The notes beneath the pieces are model-generated. The model had not been told where the DNA came from. It saw nothing but the letters and a program-made list of their open reading frames with translations, and searched no databases. A program made the position numbers and the translations under genes. 64,000 nt of DNA from Akkermansia muciniphila (GTDB lineage Bacteria; Verrucomicrobiota; Verrucomicrobiia; Limisphaerales; SXTU01): the NCBI GenBank assembly GCA_945874145.1, contig CAMCFN010000002.1, positions 83,066-147,065 on the forward strand, written 5' to 3'. This document shows positions 1 to 9,563 of the stretch, piece by piece. Each line of letters starts with the position of its first letter. Positions within the stretch are counted from its first letter, which is position 1.

Positions 1-626
1 TGGTTCACCTCGGAAACCCCGGTGATCAAATCAATGATCCCCTGCTCGTCCGTCTTGAACGAGCGGATGAGATGCCCGGGCACGCCCATGGTCTTGGCGG
101 ATGCGTGGCACTCGAGGCACTGGTTGTTGCGCACAAACTTCGGGCGGGCCGTGTCGGCTTGTTCCAGTGTGTAAAAAACCCCTCCAAGTTTCGCGTCCAC
201 CTCGCTAATTTCCAGCACGGGAGCCCCGGGAATCCAGCCGATGTAAACCTCGTCATTGAAAAACAGCGCCCTCGGCGTGGAAGGAGCGATGCGCTCACGC
301 TGAAGCGAGGTCTTCGAGAACACCAATGTCTGCGACTTCGGCGAGATGCCCAACGCCTCCAGCAGCGAGTCACGCCAGCCGCCCGACTGGGGATCAAACT
401 TCAGTTTAATCTCCCCCCGATCCATGCGCGTCTGCAACCGGGCGATCGGGCCGGTGGATGGCGTCTTATTATAGCTGATGGTGTCCTCCTCAAACGGCAC
501 CATGTGCGTCGCTCCTTGGAAATCCGATTGTGCCACCGCCCAGATCGGCCATGCAACCAGCACCCCCACGATCCGACGATCACCCGCCACCAAGCCACGG
601 ATCCAATTCAGCAAGTTGTGGTTCAT
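1..626 (-). CDS. Exported single-heme (CxxCH) protein, C-terminus beyond the window
   Basis: The open frame starts at the ATG at 626 and runs off the left edge, so the first 208 codons are visible. Residues 16-33 form a hydrophobic segment ending near AVAQS that looks like a signal peptide or anchor. A heme c motif, CLECH, sits at residues 170-174, followed by a HASAKTMGVPGHLIRSF stretch that I recognise from planctomycete and verrucomicrobial proteins of unknown function. One CxxCH implies covalent heme binding outside the cytoplasm. Third codon positions are GC-rich as in neighbouring genes, and the overlapping frames on the other strand look like shadows. The role is unknown. It lies downstream of the secreted protein at 762-1700 on the same strand, with a 135-base gap that shows nothing else. 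Confidence 0.75.
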   Translation of the reverse strand, partial: MNHNLLNWIRGLVAGDRRIVGVLVAWPIWAVAQSDFQGATHMVPFEEDTISYNKTPSTGPIARLQTRMDRGEIKLKFDPQSGGWRDSLLEALGISPKSQTLVFSKTSLQRERIAPSTPRALFFNDEVYIGWIPGAPVLEISEVDAKLGGVFYTLEQADTARPKFVRNNQCLECHASAKTMGVPGHLIRSFKTDEQGIIDLITGVSEVN

Positions 627-761
627 GCCGTGAATAGACTTGATCCAGTCGCGTAAAGATTCGCCGATATTGGCTTGGGCTAAACAAGGATTGTCACACA
701 GACAAAGGCGGAGGCCGGAGTGACGGGGGAAACCGCTCTGTCCTAGCAGCAGGGCGGGAAC

Positions 762-1700
762 CTAAGGCGTCCGCACTGCAGAGGAGGCGGGGGCCACCGG
801 AGGCGGCGGCAGCTTGGCCGGCATCAAATCGTCCGGCTTGGGCACTCGCACCGCTCCGACCACGCTGATCAAACCATCGTCGTCCGTCTTCAATCCTGGA
901 CGGGCACGCGTCGGTTCCGATGCTTCGTAAGTGACCCGGATACGCACTTCCCCGTTGGGGTTGATGATCGTGTGCGTAAACAAACGCGGACCAGTTTGAT
1001 GCAGCACATGCAGATTGCTGAGGCGGTCCAGCCGGGTCTGCGGCCGATCCGCTGCATTGGCCCGCCCCAGACTGATTTGCTGAAGGATGTTCTCCCGCGC
1101 ATCGGTCACGCTCACATAAAACCGCAAACGATGCTGCGTGCTGGTGAGCTGTTGCAGCGTGTATTTGCGGAACTCCGCCTCTTGACCAGCCTCCGTCGCC
1201 CGCCAGCCAAACTCCTGTTCCCACAACTTGGAGCCAGGGACGATTTCGAAGATTACCGGCTTGGACAGCAGCGGAGCCCGGGCACCAGGATACTTCATTG
1301 AGGCCACAAGCTTGAAGCGGCCAGGCCGGGACAGATCAAAACACGGAGCGATGTCCACCCGCGCCTTGGCGGTCAAGGTGTTGTTGACCGTAAAGGCTTC
1401 CGAGATGACAACCGGCTTGCTGCGGGCCAGCTGGGGCCCATCGCCCTGCGCATTGACCACGGCGGACACCGTCACGTCCAGCCAGTCATCCTCCGGGCGC
1501 AGCGTAATGGGTTGGCCGGACAAATTATACACGCTGATCTCCAGCTCCATTGTTTCGCGCGGCAGGTATCGATCCTGCGCGAGCGTCAATTCGATATTTA
1601 CCGGAGAGCGCGGACCAACGCCCGCCTTCCCAAGAAAAGGCTGGGCGATCAGGTGCGGAATGGTCCCGCACGTCAGCCACAGCATCAGGAGGAAACGCAT
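762..1700 (-). CDS. Secreted protein of unknown function
   Basis: The 312-residue frame is open a further 89 codons upstream, but that extension reads through tRNA-Leu and cannot be coding. The ATG at 1700 gives a credible signal peptide (MRFLLMLWLTCGTIPHLIA). The mature part reads like beta-sandwich modules: an opening INIELTLAQDRYLPRETMEL-like stretch recalls bacterial intracellular-proteinase-inhibitor or Ig-like folds, but I cannot assign a family. The C-terminus is proline-rich (LPPPPVAP). It lies just downstream of the tRNA (60 bases) and may share its transcript. Function not recognised. Confidence 0.7.
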   Translation of the reverse strand: MRFLLMLWLTCGTIPHLIAQPFLGKAGVGPRSPVNIELTLAQDRYLPRETMELEISVYNLSGQPITLRPEDDWLDVTVSAVVNAQGDGPQLARSKPVVISEAFTVNNTLTAKARVDIAPCFDLSRPGRFKLVASMKYPGARAPLLSKPVIFEIVPGSKLWEQEFGWRATEAGQEAEFRKYTLQQLTSTQHRLRFYVSVTDARENILQQISLGRANAADRPQTRLDRLSNLHVLHQTGPRLFTHTIINPNGEVRIRVTYEASEPTRARPGLKTDDDGLISVVGAVRVPKPDDLMPAKLPPPPVAPASSAVRTP

Positions 1701-1759
1701 GGTGGCAATGTATGGAAGCTGCCGACGTAGGCAAGCGACAATCCTTTGCTCGCTTGGTT

Positions 1760-1846
1760 TGGTGCCGACGGAGGGGGTCGAACCCACACTCCCGTTAGGG
1801 AACAAGATTTTGAGTCTAGCGCGTCTGCCAATTCCGCCACGTCGGC
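1760..1846 (-). tRNA. tRNA-Leu (anticodon CAA), CCA encoded
   Basis: A complete cloverleaf is visible. The 7-bp acceptor stem GCCGACG/CGTCGGC is perfect, with discriminator A (1763) and a genome-encoded CCA (1760-1762). The anticodon loop is CTCAAAA, giving CAA, which reads UUG. The long variable arm TCCC-TAAC-GGGA is the class II feature expected of tRNA-Leu. Two stems each contain a T-T opposition: position 28-42 in the anticodon stem and 50-64 in the T stem. The remaining pairs are intact, so I still call it functional. Confidence 0.95.
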
Positions 1847-1859
1847 CCAAGACCGTCCT

Positions 1860-1889
1860 TAGATACCCGATGCCCACTCCGGAACGCAA
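1860..1889 (-). promoter_or_regulatory. Candidate promoter for tRNA-Leu
   Basis: On the minus strand TTGCGT (1889-1884) and TATCTA (1865-1860) are separated by 18 bases and end 13 bases before the mature tRNA 5' end. Spacing and position fit a housekeeping sigma promoter. The -35 box matches the consensus in only four of six positions. Confidence 0.35.
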
Positions 1890-1992
1890 CCTCGTTTCCA
1901 CTTTTGGCCCCGCTCGCACGAATGCGTTGAAGGCGTTCAGGAATGGGGCTATGCATAAACCAGCCACTCACAGCTCCGTTCTGGACAACTCA

Positions 1993-3438
<1,446 letters not shown>

Positions 3439-3442
3439 GGCA

Positions 3443-5311
3443 TTATGGAATGACCATGTCCGCCACCGTGCGGTTGGCCGGAATGAACGGCAGCACGTGT
3501 TCGGTGTAAGGCGTGATGATGTCGAGGAGGTAGGGTTCCTTTGAGTCGAGCATCCGTTGCATGGCCGCGCGGAGGTCCTTCTTAAACATCACACGCTCGC
3601 ACGGGACGTTGAAGCCCTTGGCCAACTGGACATAGTCGGGGTAGATGGCTTTCCGGTTCTCGGGATCCCCGAGGTAGGTGTGGCCACGATTACCGTCGTA
3701 GAACTTGTCCTCCCACTGCACCACCATGCCGAGGTGCTGGTTGTTCAGGATGATGGCCTTGGCGGCAATCTTCTCAATGTGGGCAGTGGCCAGCTCCTGC
3801 ACGTTCATCAGGAAGGAGCCGTCGCCGTCAATGTCCACCACCTGCTTCTGCGGGCAGGCGACCTTTGCGCCCAGCGCGGCCGGATAGCCGTAGCCCATTG
3901 CGCCGAGGCCGGCACTGGTAAGGAACTGGCGCGGCCAGGTGTATTTGAACCACTGGCCGGCCCACATCTGGTGCTGGCCCACGCCGGTGGTGATGATGGC
4001 GTCGCCGCCGGTCAGTTCGTAAAGCAGCTCGATGGCGTATTGCGGGAGGATGATCTCTTTCTCCTTGCCCGCGAGGTGGTCCTTCATGTGCTGGGAGGTC
4101 AGCACCTCTTCATTGACTTGATAGCGGAAGGGAGCGCGAGCTTTCCATTCGGCGCACTGAGTCAGCCAGCCGGAATACTGCTTGGCCAACGGACGTTTGC
4201 GGAGCATTTCGTTCAGTTTTCCAAGGGCGAACTTGATGTCGCTGACGATGGGCAAGTTGGCGGGCTTGTTCTTGTTGATCTCGGACGGGTCAATGTCGAT
4301 GTGGACGATGGTCCCGCGCTCGCAGAACTTGTCCACCTTGCCGGTCACGCGATCATCGAAGCGCACGCCCAGCGCGAGCAGCAAGTCCGCGCCGGGCTTC
4401 ACGGGGACCATCGGGTCGTTGAAGGACGCACGCTTTTGGAACTCGCCGCTGACGGCCCAGTTCGCGGCGGCGGAACCGTGCATGCCCAACCAACGGAGGG
4501 ACAGCTCATGCGTCTCCGGGAACGCGCCGCAGCCCATGATCGTGCTGGTGACGGGGATCTGCGTCAGCTCGGCGAACTCGCGGAGTTCCTCCGAGGCATT
4601 GCCGCTGATCACGCCGCCGCCGATGTAGAGCACGGGGCGTTCGGACTTCTCCAGCAGACCGATGATTTCGTTGAGTGCGATGTCGCTGGCGCGCTTGTCC
4701 GGATTGTAGCCGCGAATGTTGATTTCCTTTGGGAAGACGGGCTGGGCTTTGGACTGCTGGATGTTCTTGGGCACGTCCACGATCACCGGGCCGGGCCGGC
4801 CGGACTGGGCGATGTAAAACGCCTCCTTGATGATGCGCGGGATGTCGTTGATGTCCGTGACAAGGTAGGAATGCTTCACGATCGGCAAAGTCATGCCGAA
4901 GAAGTCGGTCTCCTGAAACGCGCCCTTGCCGATCATCGCCTGCGGCACCTGCCCCGTGATGGCAATCAGCGGAATGGAATCCATGTAGGCATCCGCGATG
5001 CCCGAGATGAGATTGGTCGCACCGGGGCCGGAAGTGGCCATGCAGACGCCAGCCCGACCGGTCGCACGCGCATAACCCTCCGCCATGAAGACGCCGCCCT
5101 GCTCGTGGCGCGGCAGAATGGTCCGAATCTTCGACCGGGTGAGTGCCTGATGGAATTCCATGCTGGCCCCACCGGGATAGGCGAAGATGGTGTCCACGCC
5201 CTCGCGTTCGAGACATTTGATGAGGATTTCACTCCCCATCATGGCGGGGCCGATTTCGGCCTTCTCGGTGGCGGGCGGCTTGGACTCGGTGGTTTCCGTT
5301 GCTTTGCTCAT
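3443..5311 (-). CDS. ilvB: Acetolactate synthase large subunit
   Basis: This cytoplasmic thiamine-diphosphate enzyme condenses pyruvate with pyruvate or 2-oxobutyrate, the first common step of branched-chain amino acid synthesis. The 622-residue length is slightly above the usual 560-600. The activating glutamate is E70 in [19 protein letters not shown], and the ThDP/metal motif GDGSF...NN lies near residues 483-510. The ATG at 5311 was chosen because it begins just before the conserved N-terminal domain; the open frame upstream crosses the terminator hairpin and leader region. No small regulatory subunit (ilvN) or other ilv gene is adjacent, so the gene appears monocistronic. It is preceded by a valine-rich leader peptide and a terminator/antiterminator, pointing to attenuation by charged tRNA-Val. 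Confidence 0.95.
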   Translation of the reverse strand: MSKATETTESKPPATEKAEIGPAMMGSEILIKCLEREGVDTIFAYPGGASMEFHQALTRSKIRTILPRHEQGGVFMAEGYARATGRAGVCMATSGPGATNLISGIADAYMDSIPLIAITGQVPQAMIGKGAFQETDFFGMTLPIVKHSYLVTDINDIPRIIKEAFYIAQSGRPGPVIVDVPKNIQQSKAQPVFPKEINIRGYNPDKRASDIALNEIIGLLEKSERPVLYIGGGVISGNASEELREFAELTQIPVTSTIMGCGAFPETHELSLRWLGMHGSAAANWAVSGEFQKRASFNDPMVPVKPGADLLLALGVRFDDRVTGKVDKFCERGTIVHIDIDPSEINKNKPANLPIVSDIKFALGKLNEMLRKRPLAKQYSGWLTQCAEWKARAPFRYQVNEEVLTSQHMKDHLAGKEKEIILPQYAIELLYELTGGDAIITTGVGQHQMWAGQWFKYTWPRQFLTSAGLGAMGYGYPAALGAKVACPQKQVVDIDGDGSFLMNVQELATAHIEKIAAKAIILNNQHLGMVVQWEDKFYDGNRGHTYLGDPENRKAIYPDYVQLAKGFNVPCERVMFKKDLRAAMQRMLDSKEPYLLDIITPYTEHVLPFIPANRTVADMVIP

Positions 5312-5350
5312 GGCTTGCTTTTGGTTTTTGGCTGGCGGCGCGTGGCGAAC

Positions 5351-5382
5351 AAAAAACCCACGACTGCTGCCAGCCGTGGGTT
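5351..5382 (-). terminator. Intrinsic terminator in the ilvB leader (attenuator)
   Basis: On the minus strand AACCCACG (5382-5375) pairs with CGTGGGTT (5362-5355) around a 12-base loop, followed by a run of six T (5356-5351). The terminator lies 40 bases before the ilvB start, between leader peptide and gene, the placement expected of an attenuator rather than of a gene end. Confidence 0.85.
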
Positions 5383-5421
5383 CTTGTCGAAATTCGCTTA
5401 CGCCCGACAAGCTCCCCCGGC
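5373..5421 (-). promoter_or_regulatory. Antiterminator competing with the ilvB terminator
   Basis: The 17-base segment GCCGGGGGAGCTTGTCG (5421-5405) can pair with CGACAAGAACCCACGGC (5389-5373), forming 14 of 17 pairs including an uninterrupted 7-bp block CTTGTCG/CGACAAG. The second segment contains the whole 5' arm of the terminator, so the two structures exclude each other. The first segment lies within the last codons of the leader peptide: a ribosome that finishes the leader would cover it and permit termination, while one stalled at the valine codons would leave it free to block termination. Confidence 0.75.
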
Positions 5422-5445
5422 GTCGCCGACTACGACGACTACCAT
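5398..5445 (-). CDS. ilvB leader peptide, [15 protein letters not shown]
   Basis: A 15-codon frame starts with ATG at 5445 and ends with TAA at 5400-5398. Codons 2-6 are GTA GTC GTC GTA GTC: five consecutive valines, using two valine codons. The stop lies 9 bases before the terminator's 5' arm segment. Position, composition and coupling to mutually exclusive hairpins match the leader peptides of ribosome-mediated attenuation known for ilv operons in other phyla. No strong Shine-Dalgarno sequence is visible, as for many genes in this window. Confidence 0.8.
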   Translation of the reverse strand: MVVVVVGDAGGACRA

Positions 5446-5482
5446 GGGCAGAACTTGTTTTACCGGGCCAAACATCAATCCG

Positions 5483-5511
5483 ACGCTAGTAATAGCGAAA
5501 AGGCCGGTCAA
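5483..5511 (-). promoter_or_regulatory. Candidate promoter of the ilvB leader transcript
   Basis: On the minus strand TTGACC (5511-5506) is followed after 17 bases by TAGCGT (5488-5483), about 38 bases before the leader ATG. The -35 box is near consensus; the -10 box is weak. The divergent gene rlmI starts at 5705, so the shared interval holds promoters for both directions. Confidence 0.4.
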
Positions 5512-5704
5512 GCGTGGATTCGAGCGCTCGCAGACGGGCCTGCCCAATGGGAGAGATAAGGCTTTCCCCAACTCCACCAGTCTGGCTCTATCTGCGGGCC
5601 GAAGCGGGAGGAGCAGGAATCGAAGTGGGATTACAGGCTGAAGGCGATGCCGGACGCTGCGGGAATGCCACTTTTCCGTCCTGCTCTCCCATCTGTTTAC
5701 AAAC

Positions 5705-6937
5705 ATGAGCACATCTGCCACACCGACCCCTGCCCTGCCCATCGTCATTCTCAAGCCCCGTGAAGCCGACCGCGTCGTCGCCGGCCATCCGTGGATTTAC
5801 GCGGGATCGGTGATGTATGCCGCTCCCACGATCAAGGACGGCGATCTCGTCGAACTGCGCGATCATCGGAAACACTGGCTGGGCGTAGGCCTGTTCAATT
5901 CGCAGTCCAAAATCCAAGTCCGGCTGCTCACGCCGGAACACGTCGAGGTCAACCTAGCCTTCTTCGAGGAGCGCATCCGTGCCGCACTGGCCTTGCGCCA
6001 GCGCCACTTCCCCGGTGCCACTTCCTTTCGCGTCGTCAATGCCGAGAGCGATTTTCTCAGCGGCCTCATCGTGGACAAATACGAGGACGTGCTGGTGGTG
6101 CAGACCTCCGCGCTCGGAATGGACCAGCGCAAGCCGCTCATCGTGGCGGCGCTGAAGACCATCTTCCAGCCGCGCACCATCGTCGAGCGCAACGAGATGG
6201 CTTCGCGCAAGTTTGAAGGGCTCCCGGATGCGAATGGCATTCTCGAAGGCCAGCTCGACGGACCGGTGACGGTCAACCTCAACGGCCTCAAGTTCGAGAC
6301 CGACCTGAGCGCCGGCCACAAGACCGGGCTCTATCTCGATCAGCAGGCCAATTACCAGCGGACGGCGGAACTGATCGCGCTGAATCCGAATGCCAGCGTG
6401 TTGGATTGCTTCAGCTTCCTCGGCGGATTTGCCCTCCACGCGGGCCGCGCCGGTGCCGCACGGGTGCATGGGCTTGACCAGAGCGCGGACGCCATCGCCG
6501 CCGCCACGCGCAATGCCGCTGCCAACGGCCTCGCGGAGAAATGCACCTTCGAGCAGGCAAACGTCTTCGACTGGCTCAAAAGCCAAACCGCCGTCGCCCC
6601 CCACGAGAAGCTCGTGCCCAAGTTCGACGCCGTCATCCTCGACCCGCCTTCCTTCACCCGGAACCGCGGCTCCGTGCCGGATGCGTTGCGCGGCTACAAG
6701 GAAATCCACCTCCGCGCGCTCAAGCTTCTCAAGCCGGGCGGCCTGCTGGCCACCTTCTGCTGCTCGCACCATGTGGACAGCGCGACCTTCCAAGATGTGA
6801 TTCTCTCCGCCGCGTTCGACACGCGCCGCGTGCTCCGCCGGGTGGCCACCTTCGGCCAGTCACCAGATCATCCGGTTATCCCGAGCATTCCTGAGACCGA
6901 GTATCTCAAGGGCTTTGCCTTTGAAGTCGTGCGGTAG
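5705..6937 (+). CDS. rlmI: 23S rRNA (cytosine-C5)-methyltransferase, RlmI family
   Basis: The 410-residue protein matches the RlmI architecture: an N-terminal PUA-like domain (about 13-90, with AGHPWIYAGSV), a linker domain, and a Rossmann methyltransferase domain. The SAM-binding motif I is VLDCFSFLGGFALHAG near residue 228, and motif IV is DPPSF near 317. The stretch CCSHH near residue 358 supplies the cysteine used by m5C methyltransferases. RlmI methylates C1962 of 23S rRNA in E. coli; site specificity here is inferred. The ATG at 5705 is the first in frame and retains the whole PUA domain. It is transcribed divergently from ilvB and convergently with the EF-hand protein gene. Confidence 0.9.
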   Translation: MSTSATPTPALPIVILKPREADRVVAGHPWIYAGSVMYAAPTIKDGDLVELRDHRKHWLGVGLFNSQSKIQVRLLTPEHVEVNLAFFEERIRAALALRQRHFPGATSFRVVNAESDFLSGLIVDKYEDVLVVQTSALGMDQRKPLIVAALKTIFQPRTIVERNEMASRKFEGLPDANGILEGQLDGPVTVNLNGLKFETDLSAGHKTGLYLDQQANYQRTAELIALNPNASVLDCFSFLGGFALHAGRAGAARVHGLDQSADAIAAATRNAAANGLAEKCTFEQANVFDWLKSQTAVAPHEKLVPKFDAVILDPPSFTRNRGSVPDALRGYKEIHLRALKLLKPGGLLATFCCSHHVDSATFQDVILSAAFDTRRVLRRVATFGQSPDHPVIPSIPETEYLKGFAFEVVR

Positions 6938-6945
6938 CTGGCAGC

Positions 6946-6976
6946 AAAAAGCCGCGCCCGGATTCCCGGACGCGGC
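6946..6976 (-). terminator. Intrinsic terminator of the EF-hand protein gene
   Basis: On the minus strand GCCGCG pairs with CGCGGC (6976-6971 with 6956-6951), extended past one mismatch by CCGG/CCGG, followed by five T (6950-6946). It lies 22 bases beyond the stop of the gene at 6998-9262 and may also act weakly on rlmI from the other side. Confidence 0.8.
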
Positions 6977-6997
6977 CATGCAAATTGCAGCGCAGGG

Positions 6998-9262
6998 CTA
7001 CTTCGCTGGCGCGTTGGTGGAAGTCACCGTTGCGGCTGCCTTGGCGGCGGCGTCTTTGGACTCCTGCGCCTTGGCATGGTCCTTGTCCCGCTGAATTTGA
7101 GCGGCGGACAAGGAACCCACCATCCCATCCGTCAGCCGGTAGATGACGCCAAAGTGATTTAGCAGGCTCACAACAAAACAAACCAGCACGATGAAAAGCC
7201 CGAGCTTCGGCAGCGCCGTGGGCACTTCCGGGTATTTGACCGCAAACGAGGGCTGGGCCCCGAGCGGCAGCGAGGCCGTCTCCGTCAATCGCCCACCGAA
7301 CGGCACGTTCATCTTCACGCGCCCGTTGATGGCCCAACCGTTGGCGTCCAGAATGGGGCCAAGGTTCCGCTGGCGAAGCTTGAGCCAGGCAATGAGCATC
7401 GAGGGCGTGGAGATCAGCAACACAATGCCGCTGATAGCCAGACACACCTGCCAGAATGGCAGGGTGAGGATACCCGCAAGATACCCGGCCAGCGTTGCAA
7501 ACAATGTGCCGATGGCGCCGAACGCAACACCCAAGGCCGCCACCGTGCCGACATCCATTTTCTTCTGCTCTGGCTTGGCTTTGTCCGCATTGGCGGCGGT
7601 CGTGGCCGCCGCCCCGATCTTCGCATCGGAGGCGGCTTCCGCCGCAGCGGCGCGTTTCGCCACTTGCTCCTCGATCAGACGCACGAGCTTCTTGTAGGGA
7701 GCCCAAAACGCCTGGCCGATGCTGATGGGATTTTCAATGACCTTGGTGACCGTGGCATCCCAGTCGCGACCCTTTCGATCGTAGAAAATGCCGTTGCGCC
7801 CGGTCATCAGGAAGTCCGAATCACCCCCGGTGAAGGCGGCGGCAATCATCATTTTCTCCCCACTCGGTCGGGTGCAATCACAGTATGCGAGATAGGTTTT
7901 GGCCATGCCCGCCAGCGCGGCGTGCTTGCCCGCATCCGCCACGGGCACACACAGATTGCAACTGCGGCCATCGAGATACAACGTGCCCAACTGGAACACC
8001 GCCTTGCGCTCGCGGGAGTAGAAATCCTCAAAGGAAACGAAGTTGACCAGGAGCTGCCGGAGGTCGCGTTGCAGCCGGGCCAGTTTCTCGACTCCGGCAA
8101 TGGAATTGGCTTCGGCCTCGAGGGCTTTGTCCTTGGCAATCAACGCGGTGAGGGTCTCCTTGCCTTTGCCCGCGAGAACTTCGCGGACCCGGGGCAGGCC
8201 CAGCTTTTCCACCGCCCCACCAGCCTTGGCTCCGAGCCAAGCTTCGTAGGCGGAGAGCTTGCTGGAGACTGCGGCCCAGTCGGCTTCCGTGAGGCTCGGT
8301 TGGTCACCAAGCAACGGTTGGACCACGACCGCGTTGAATTTTGCGAGCGCAGCGGCCCACGCCGGGTTCACCCCGTCGCGCAGCGGCAGTGATTTACCAG
8401 CGGCAATGGATGCGATGGGGAAACCAGAAACTTCTGTTGCGCCGCTGGACATCTCCTTCGTGGCGAGCAAAACGTATTCGGCTTCGGAACGGTTCACTGC
8501 CGCAAGCGCACGCGGATCGAAGGCGGCCAGCCGGCAGCGGGTGAAGAAATCATCCCCCTTGCCCTTCACGGCTTTGAAAGCGCCCAAGGCATCGGCGGTC
8601 TTGTCGCCGAGGGGCAGGATGTTGGCGGCGTCGGTTTCCGACTTCTTTACCCACTCGGAGTAAGCCGCCACTTCAGTGAAGAACTGATCCACCTTGGCCT
8701 GCGACACGCCGGGCCGCGCGCTGCGGTCATTCTCGGCGCCCAGACAGGCGATGATGTCGGCAATGACCGCCTTGGTGGCGGCATCTTCGGCTGCTTCAGC
8801 GGGGATGATGCCATCGCCGTTGAACTGGGTCTGCGCAAAAATCTTCGCCGTGTCCGAGGCCTCGTCCACGGAAATGCTGGGGGCCTCCTTCTTCCCGAGG
8901 TTCAACAAGATCTGCTTGGCGGAGGCCAGCAGGGCCTTGCCCTCCGGGTGCGAATCATTGATCGCGCTCAATTCGAGCTGCTCGCTGCGATGCAGGAACA
9001 CGTCGGGATTCTTCACCACCGAGCAGCCCCACTTCACTGCGGCAAGGATCTCCGGGACACGGATGCGGCCGTCCTTGTCGAGGTCGAGGAGGTCGAGCGT
9101 CTTCGGGTCGAGTTCAAGCCCGCGTGTAGGGCAGCTGAGCGCGGCCCAAAGCTTTTGGTCGAGCTGCGGCAGGTTGATCAGGTCAGCGCCAGTTTCGAAG
9201 CGGACCTGATCAAAACCGCCAGCGCGGAAAAATTTCCAGGTGTGCTTGGGAGTATCGCTCAT
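6998..9262 (-). CDS. EF-hand membrane protein of unknown function
   Basis: The 754-residue protein has a textbook 12-residue EF-hand loop at residues 60-71 (D60, D62, D64, G65, I67, E71), so calcium binding is likely, and a degenerate second loop (FNGDGIIP) further on. Near the middle are CNLC and CDC cysteine pairs that could bind metal or form disulfides. The last quarter has two adjacent hydrophobic helices and, near residue 690, a third one (LGLFIVLVCFVVSLL); the tail is Ala/Lys-rich. No cleavable signal peptide is seen, so the large N-terminal part may be cytoplasmic. I have seen similar proteins in several phyla only as uncharacterised EF-hand proteins. The ATG at 9262 was preferred over one eight codons upstream. 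It ends at a clear terminator. Confidence 0.8.
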   Translation of the reverse strand: MSDTPKHTWKFFRAGGFDQVRFETGADLINLPQLDQKLWAALSCPTRGLELDPKTLDLLDLDKDGRIRVPEILAAVKWGCSVVKNPDVFLHRSEQLELSAINDSHPEGKALLASAKQILLNLGKKEAPSISVDEASDTAKIFAQTQFNGDGIIPAEAAEDAATKAVIADIIACLGAENDRSARPGVSQAKVDQFFTEVAAYSEWVKKSETDAANILPLGDKTADALGAFKAVKGKGDDFFTRCRLAAFDPRALAAVNRSEAEYVLLATKEMSSGATEVSGFPIASIAAGKSLPLRDGVNPAWAAALAKFNAVVVQPLLGDQPSLTEADWAAVSSKLSAYEAWLGAKAGGAVEKLGLPRVREVLAGKGKETLTALIAKDKALEAEANSIAGVEKLARLQRDLRQLLVNFVSFEDFYSRERKAVFQLGTLYLDGRSCNLCVPVADAGKHAALAGMAKTYLAYCDCTRPSGEKMMIAAAFTGGDSDFLMTGRNGIFYDRKGRDWDATVTKVIENPISIGQAFWAPYKKLVRLIEEQVAKRAAAAEAASDAKIGAAATTAANADKAKPEQKKMDVGTVAALGVAFGAIGTLFATLAGYLAGILTLPFWQVCLAISGIVLLISTPSMLIAWLKLRQRNLGPILDANGWAINGRVKMNVPFGGRLTETASLPLGAQPSFAVKYPEVPTALPKLGLFIVLVCFVVSLLNHFGVIYRLTDGMVGSLSAAQIQRDKDHAKAQESKDAAAKAAATVTSTNAPAK

Positions 9263-9422
9263 ATTGGGTGTAGTGCGTTGAAGCATGAACAGACAGCGCC
9301 AGCCAACCGGTTGGCACGGGATTGTCCGTCAGACAAACGTCCCGCCCTTGTAAGCCGAGCCGGCCCAACCCGCAAGCAGTTCTCCTCCGCTGAAAATGAC
9401 TGAGCGGATAACTGGGCCCGAC

Positions 9423-9516
9423 CCGGGGCGCAGCCTTCAGGCCGCTTCAGCGTTCGATCAGACGATGGCAAAACGATCCGCCAAGGCGCTCGGACAGTGA
9501 AGCGACGTAAACGTCG
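9423..9516. repeat. Paired hairpin repeat (BIME-like), copy 1
   Basis: Two 14-base hairpins, each with a 6-bp stem and 2-base loop, face each other: CAGCCT-TC-AGGCCG (9431-9444, one mismatch) followed by CTTCAG, and GTGAAG followed by CGACGT-AA-ACGTCG (9503-9516). The layout hairpin, CTTCAG, spacer, STGAAG, hairpin is repeated at 52021-52104; 26 of 28 bases are shared between 9423-9450 (reversed) and 52085-52112. It fills the 301-base gap 9263-9563, which otherwise shows nothing coding. Confidence 0.7.
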
Positions 9517-9563
9517 CGCATCCACCGGCTTGTCTTCGAGGGCCGTGTGATGCGGCACCAAAT

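Noticed and set aside
1228..1992. N-terminal extension of the DUF1501 frame
   Set aside because: It lies over tRNA-Leu and the secreted gene; the Tat signal begins at 1993.
5383..5411. T-box or metabolite riboswitch upstream of ilvB
   Set aside because: No T-box bulge sequence or known aptamer pattern was seen; the valine leader peptide explains the structures better.
3557..5641. 694-residue open frame opposite ilvB
   Set aside because: ilvB on the other strand is a clear full-length enzyme; the reverse frame shows no domain and crosses the attenuator.
9259..9561. 100-residue open frame on the minus strand
   Set aside because: It reads through the paired hairpin repeat and has no coding character or start signal.
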